This document shows, in pieces, positions 62,377-64,000 of a stretch of 64,000 nucleotides of DNA. The notes under the pieces are model-generated. The model was not told the DNA's origin. It did no database searches and saw nothing but the letters and a program-made list of their open reading frames with translations. Source of the stretch: Arthrobacter sp. AFG20. GTDB lineage: Bacteria > Actinomycetota > Actinomycetes > Actinomycetales > Micrococcaceae. Every line of letters begins with the position of its first letter. The first letter of the stretch is position 1. The stretch spans positions 248,001 to 312,000 of the forward strand of contig NZ_PJMC01000001.1 of NCBI RefSeq assembly GCF_002892795.1, given 5' to 3'. The position numbers and the translations under genes are program-made.

Positions 62377-63573
62377 TCAGGCATCATGGTCCGGCTGCGA
62401 CTTCGGGACCCGCATGGTGATGAGCGTGCCCTCGCCGGGAGCCGTCTCGATCACCAGTCCGTGATCGTCGCCGTACACCTGCCGGAGCCGGGCATCGACG
62501 TTTCGCAGGCCCACGTGCTCACCGTCCACGTGGCCGGCCAGCATTGACTGCAGCTGCACAGGATCCATGCCCACGCCATCGTCCTCGATGGTGACCTCCG
62601 CGAACGCGCCCGAGTCGTTGGCTGAGATGGTGATGTGGCCCGGACCCTCCTTCGCCTCCAGGCCGTGCCGGACCGCATTCTCCACGAGCGGCTGCAGACT
62701 CAAAAACGGGATCACCGTGCTCAGCACCTCCGGGGCGATCCGCAGGCTGACCTGCACCCGTTCGCCGAACCGTGCCCGCTCCAGCAGCAGGTACCTGTCG
62801 ATGCACCGCAGCTCCTCGGCCAGCGTGGTGAAGTCCCCGTGCCGCCGGAACGAGTACCGGGTGAAGTCCGCGAACTCGACCACGAGTTCGCGCGCCCGGG
62901 CCGGATCGGTGTTGATGAAGGAGGCAATGGCGTTCAGCGAGTTGTAAATGAAGTGCGGGCTGATCTGGGCCCGGAGGGCCCGCACCTCCGCCTCCATCAG
63001 GAGCGTCCGGGAGGCGTCCAGCTCGGCCAGTTCCACCTGTGTGGCCACCCAGTCTGCTACTTCGGTGGTGGCGCGCACCAGCCCTGCCCCCGCCTGCGGT
63101 GCGAAGGCCGCCACAGCTCCCACCACGCGCACACCGGACCGGACGGGGGCCACGACGGCGGCGGCGACGGGTCCGGATTTGGGGGAGTGGAGCTGCAGGT
63201 CGGCGGCGTTGAACACCTGGGTCCTGCCGCTGGAGAGCACTTCCGCGGCGAGCGCCATCAGGCCGGGACGCAGCTCCTCGGCGGTCCCGTCCCAGGCCAG
63301 CACGCCGGATACGTCCAGAATGGCCAGCGCATCACAGCCAAGCAGGGCCCGCAGCTGGCGGCTTGCCTTGGCGGCACCTGCGGGGTTTAAGCCCGTCCGC
63401 AGGTGCCGTCCAGCTTTCGACGCGGCGTGGAGGGTGTTGTAAGTGGCCCGCTCGGCGTCCGTTCCCAACTCGCGGAAGGAGCGCAGCACCTTGAGTCCGA
63501 CGGCGACGACGGCGGCCACTGCGAGCGCGATGACGGCCACGGCGGCCGCGGAATAGAGAGGGGAGTCCGGCAT
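62377..63573 (-). CDS. LytS-type sensor histidine kinase
   Basis: A 398-residue kinase. One N-terminal membrane helix (AAAVAVIALAVAAVVAVGLKVL) is followed by a GAF-like sensor part. The phosphorylated histidine lies in ISPHFIYNSLNAIASFIN, and the ATP domain shows LQPLVENAVRHGLEAKEGPGHITI and EDDGVGMD. The ATG (MPDSPLYSAAAV) is used. With only one helix it probably senses an intracellular signal. In other bacteria such LytS/LytTR pairs sense pyruvate or acetate-like signals. Confidence 0.9.
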   Translation of the reverse strand: MPDSPLYSAAAVAVIALAVAAVVAVGLKVLRSFRELGTDAERATYNTLHAASKAGRHLRTGLNPAGAAKASRQLRALLGCDALAILDVSGVLAWDGTAEELRPGLMALAAEVLSSGRTQVFNAADLQLHSPKSGPVAAAVVAPVRSGVRVVGAVAAFAPQAGAGLVRATTEVADWVATQVELAELDASRTLLMEAEVRALRAQISPHFIYNSLNAIASFINTDPARARELVVEFADFTRYSFRRHGDFTTLAEELRCIDRYLLLERARFGERVQVSLRIAPEVLSTVIPFLSLQPLVENAVRHGLEAKEGPGHITISANDSGAFAEVTIEDDGVGMDPVQLQSMLAGHVDGEHVGLRNVDARLRQVYGDDHGLVIETAPGEGTLITMRVPKSQPDHDA

Positions 63574-63669
63574 GCTGCCAGCGTAGCGCGTGCCGTTTGG
63601 CGCAGCAGCGACGCCGCTGACCGACCGGCAACGCGCAACCACTGGAACTTCGGCCCCGCTGTGACGCAC

Positions 63670-63685
63670 AGTGATGGCAGTCACA
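63670..63685. promoter_or_regulatory. CRP/GlxR-like site between divergent uptake operons
   Basis: AGTGATGGCAGTCACA matches TGTGA-N6-TCACA at nine of the ten conserved positions. It lies 97 bases before the kinase gene and 52 bases before the DUF485 gene. GlxR, the actinobacterial CRP, is known to control acetate genes in Corynebacterium; binding here is inference. Confidence 0.5.
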
Positions 63686-63736
63686 TCGGCTGGTGAAGCG
63701 CGGCCGTGTGTGAGTCAGTCTCAACGAGGAGGAATG

Positions 63737-64000
63737 ATGGGTAACGATGCCCGAACCCCGGCCGCGGCGGCGTCCGCGGACTTCGAGGAAGTCCAGGCCA
63801 CGCAGCAGTTCCAGGAACTGCGCAAGCGCCACCGTAGCTTTGTGTTCCCCATGGCCATCGCGTTTCTGCTCTGGTACTTCGCGTACGTCATCCTTGCCGC
63901 CTACGCCGTGGACTTCATGTCCACCAAGGTGTGGGGCAACATCAACGTCGGCATCATCATGGGGCTGCTGCAGTTCGTGACCACCTTCGCCATCACCGGC
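63737..64000 (+). CDS. DUF485 domain membrane protein, 5' part (cut by window end)
   Basis: At least 88 residues, starting GNDARTPAAAASADFEEVQA. QFQELRKRHRSFVFPMAIAFLLWYF is the DUF485 signature, with the first span, and NINVGIIMGLLQFVTTFAITG begins the second. The AGGAGG site favours the second of two adjacent ATGs. DUF485 (YjcH) genes are almost always followed by an ActP-type acetate symporter, so one is expected just after the window. Confidence 0.85.
   Translation, partial: MGNDARTPAAAASADFEEVQATQQFQELRKRHRSFVFPMAIAFLLWYFAYVILAAYAVDFMSTKVWGNINVGIIMGLLQFVTTFAITG

Overview
The window is 64 kb of a high-GC actinobacterial chromosome. Two SAM-IV riboswitches in front of methionine genes, a DivIVA-type protein next to the rpsB-tsf-pyrH-frr-cdsA block, a single-chain glycyl-tRNA synthetase and the general gene repertoire point to the Micrococcaceae, most likely Arthrobacter/Pseudarthrobacter. 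That placement is inference from gene content only.

Layout. 1-5.8 kb: amino-acid catabolism (end of threonine dehydrogenase, kbl, an amino-acid oxidase-like flavoprotein, hutI), then a DeoR regulator and a histidine phosphatase. 5.8-10.4 kb: a CPBP membrane protease, a VOC protein with a DtxR/IdeR-like box upstream, and metY and metX, each behind its own SAM-IV riboswitch. 10.4-16.8 kb: an oxidation cassette (MHS-type transporter, zinc alcohol dehydrogenase, LysR regulator, 3-hydroxyisobutyrate dehydrogenase, CoA-acylating semialdehyde dehydrogenase). A near-identical 16-bp palindrome lies before the transporter and over the lysR start.

17.03-24.86 kb is the most interesting part. A 7.8-kb segment is bounded by imperfect inverted repeats that start TGTG, and perfect 10-bp direct repeats (CGCCACTATC) abut both ends. 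It therefore looks like a transposon inserted between two convergent genes, mmsA and psuG. Inside are a frameshifted CoiA-like gene, a DUF1345 membrane protein, a broken TniB-like ATPase, and a catabolic cargo: an Nramp-fold transporter lacking the metal-binding motifs, a DapA-superfamily lyase, a LacI regulator with three operator-like sites, and a broken fumarylacetoacetate-hydrolase-family gene. The region from psuG to 28.8 kb is also partly decayed (SDR remnant, broken lipoprotein gene), with an intact aldo/keto reductase, an SDR and an MmyB-type regulator.

28.8-54.3 kb is mostly ordinary: RibD-like reductase, SHOCT protein, AlkZ-like glycosylase, esterase, S4 protein, transporters, glyS, acetyltransferase, a three-gene lipid/hydrolase operon, YibE/F, dusB-dgt-dnaG, two identical tRNA-Asn genes, efflux pump, holin-like protein, CDP-alcohol phosphatidyltransferase, glycosyltransferase, a CAT-anticodon tRNA, acyl-CoA dehydrogenase and an M23 peptidase. 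54.7-59.7 kb is the conserved rpsB-tsf-pyrH-frr-cdsA block followed by a four-motif DivIVA-like protein. 59.7-64 kb is a likely acetate/monocarboxylate uptake locus: LytS-type kinase, LytTR regulator, small membrane protein and sodium:solute symporter in one operon. It is divergent from a DUF485 gene cut by the window end, with a CRP/GlxR-like site between them.
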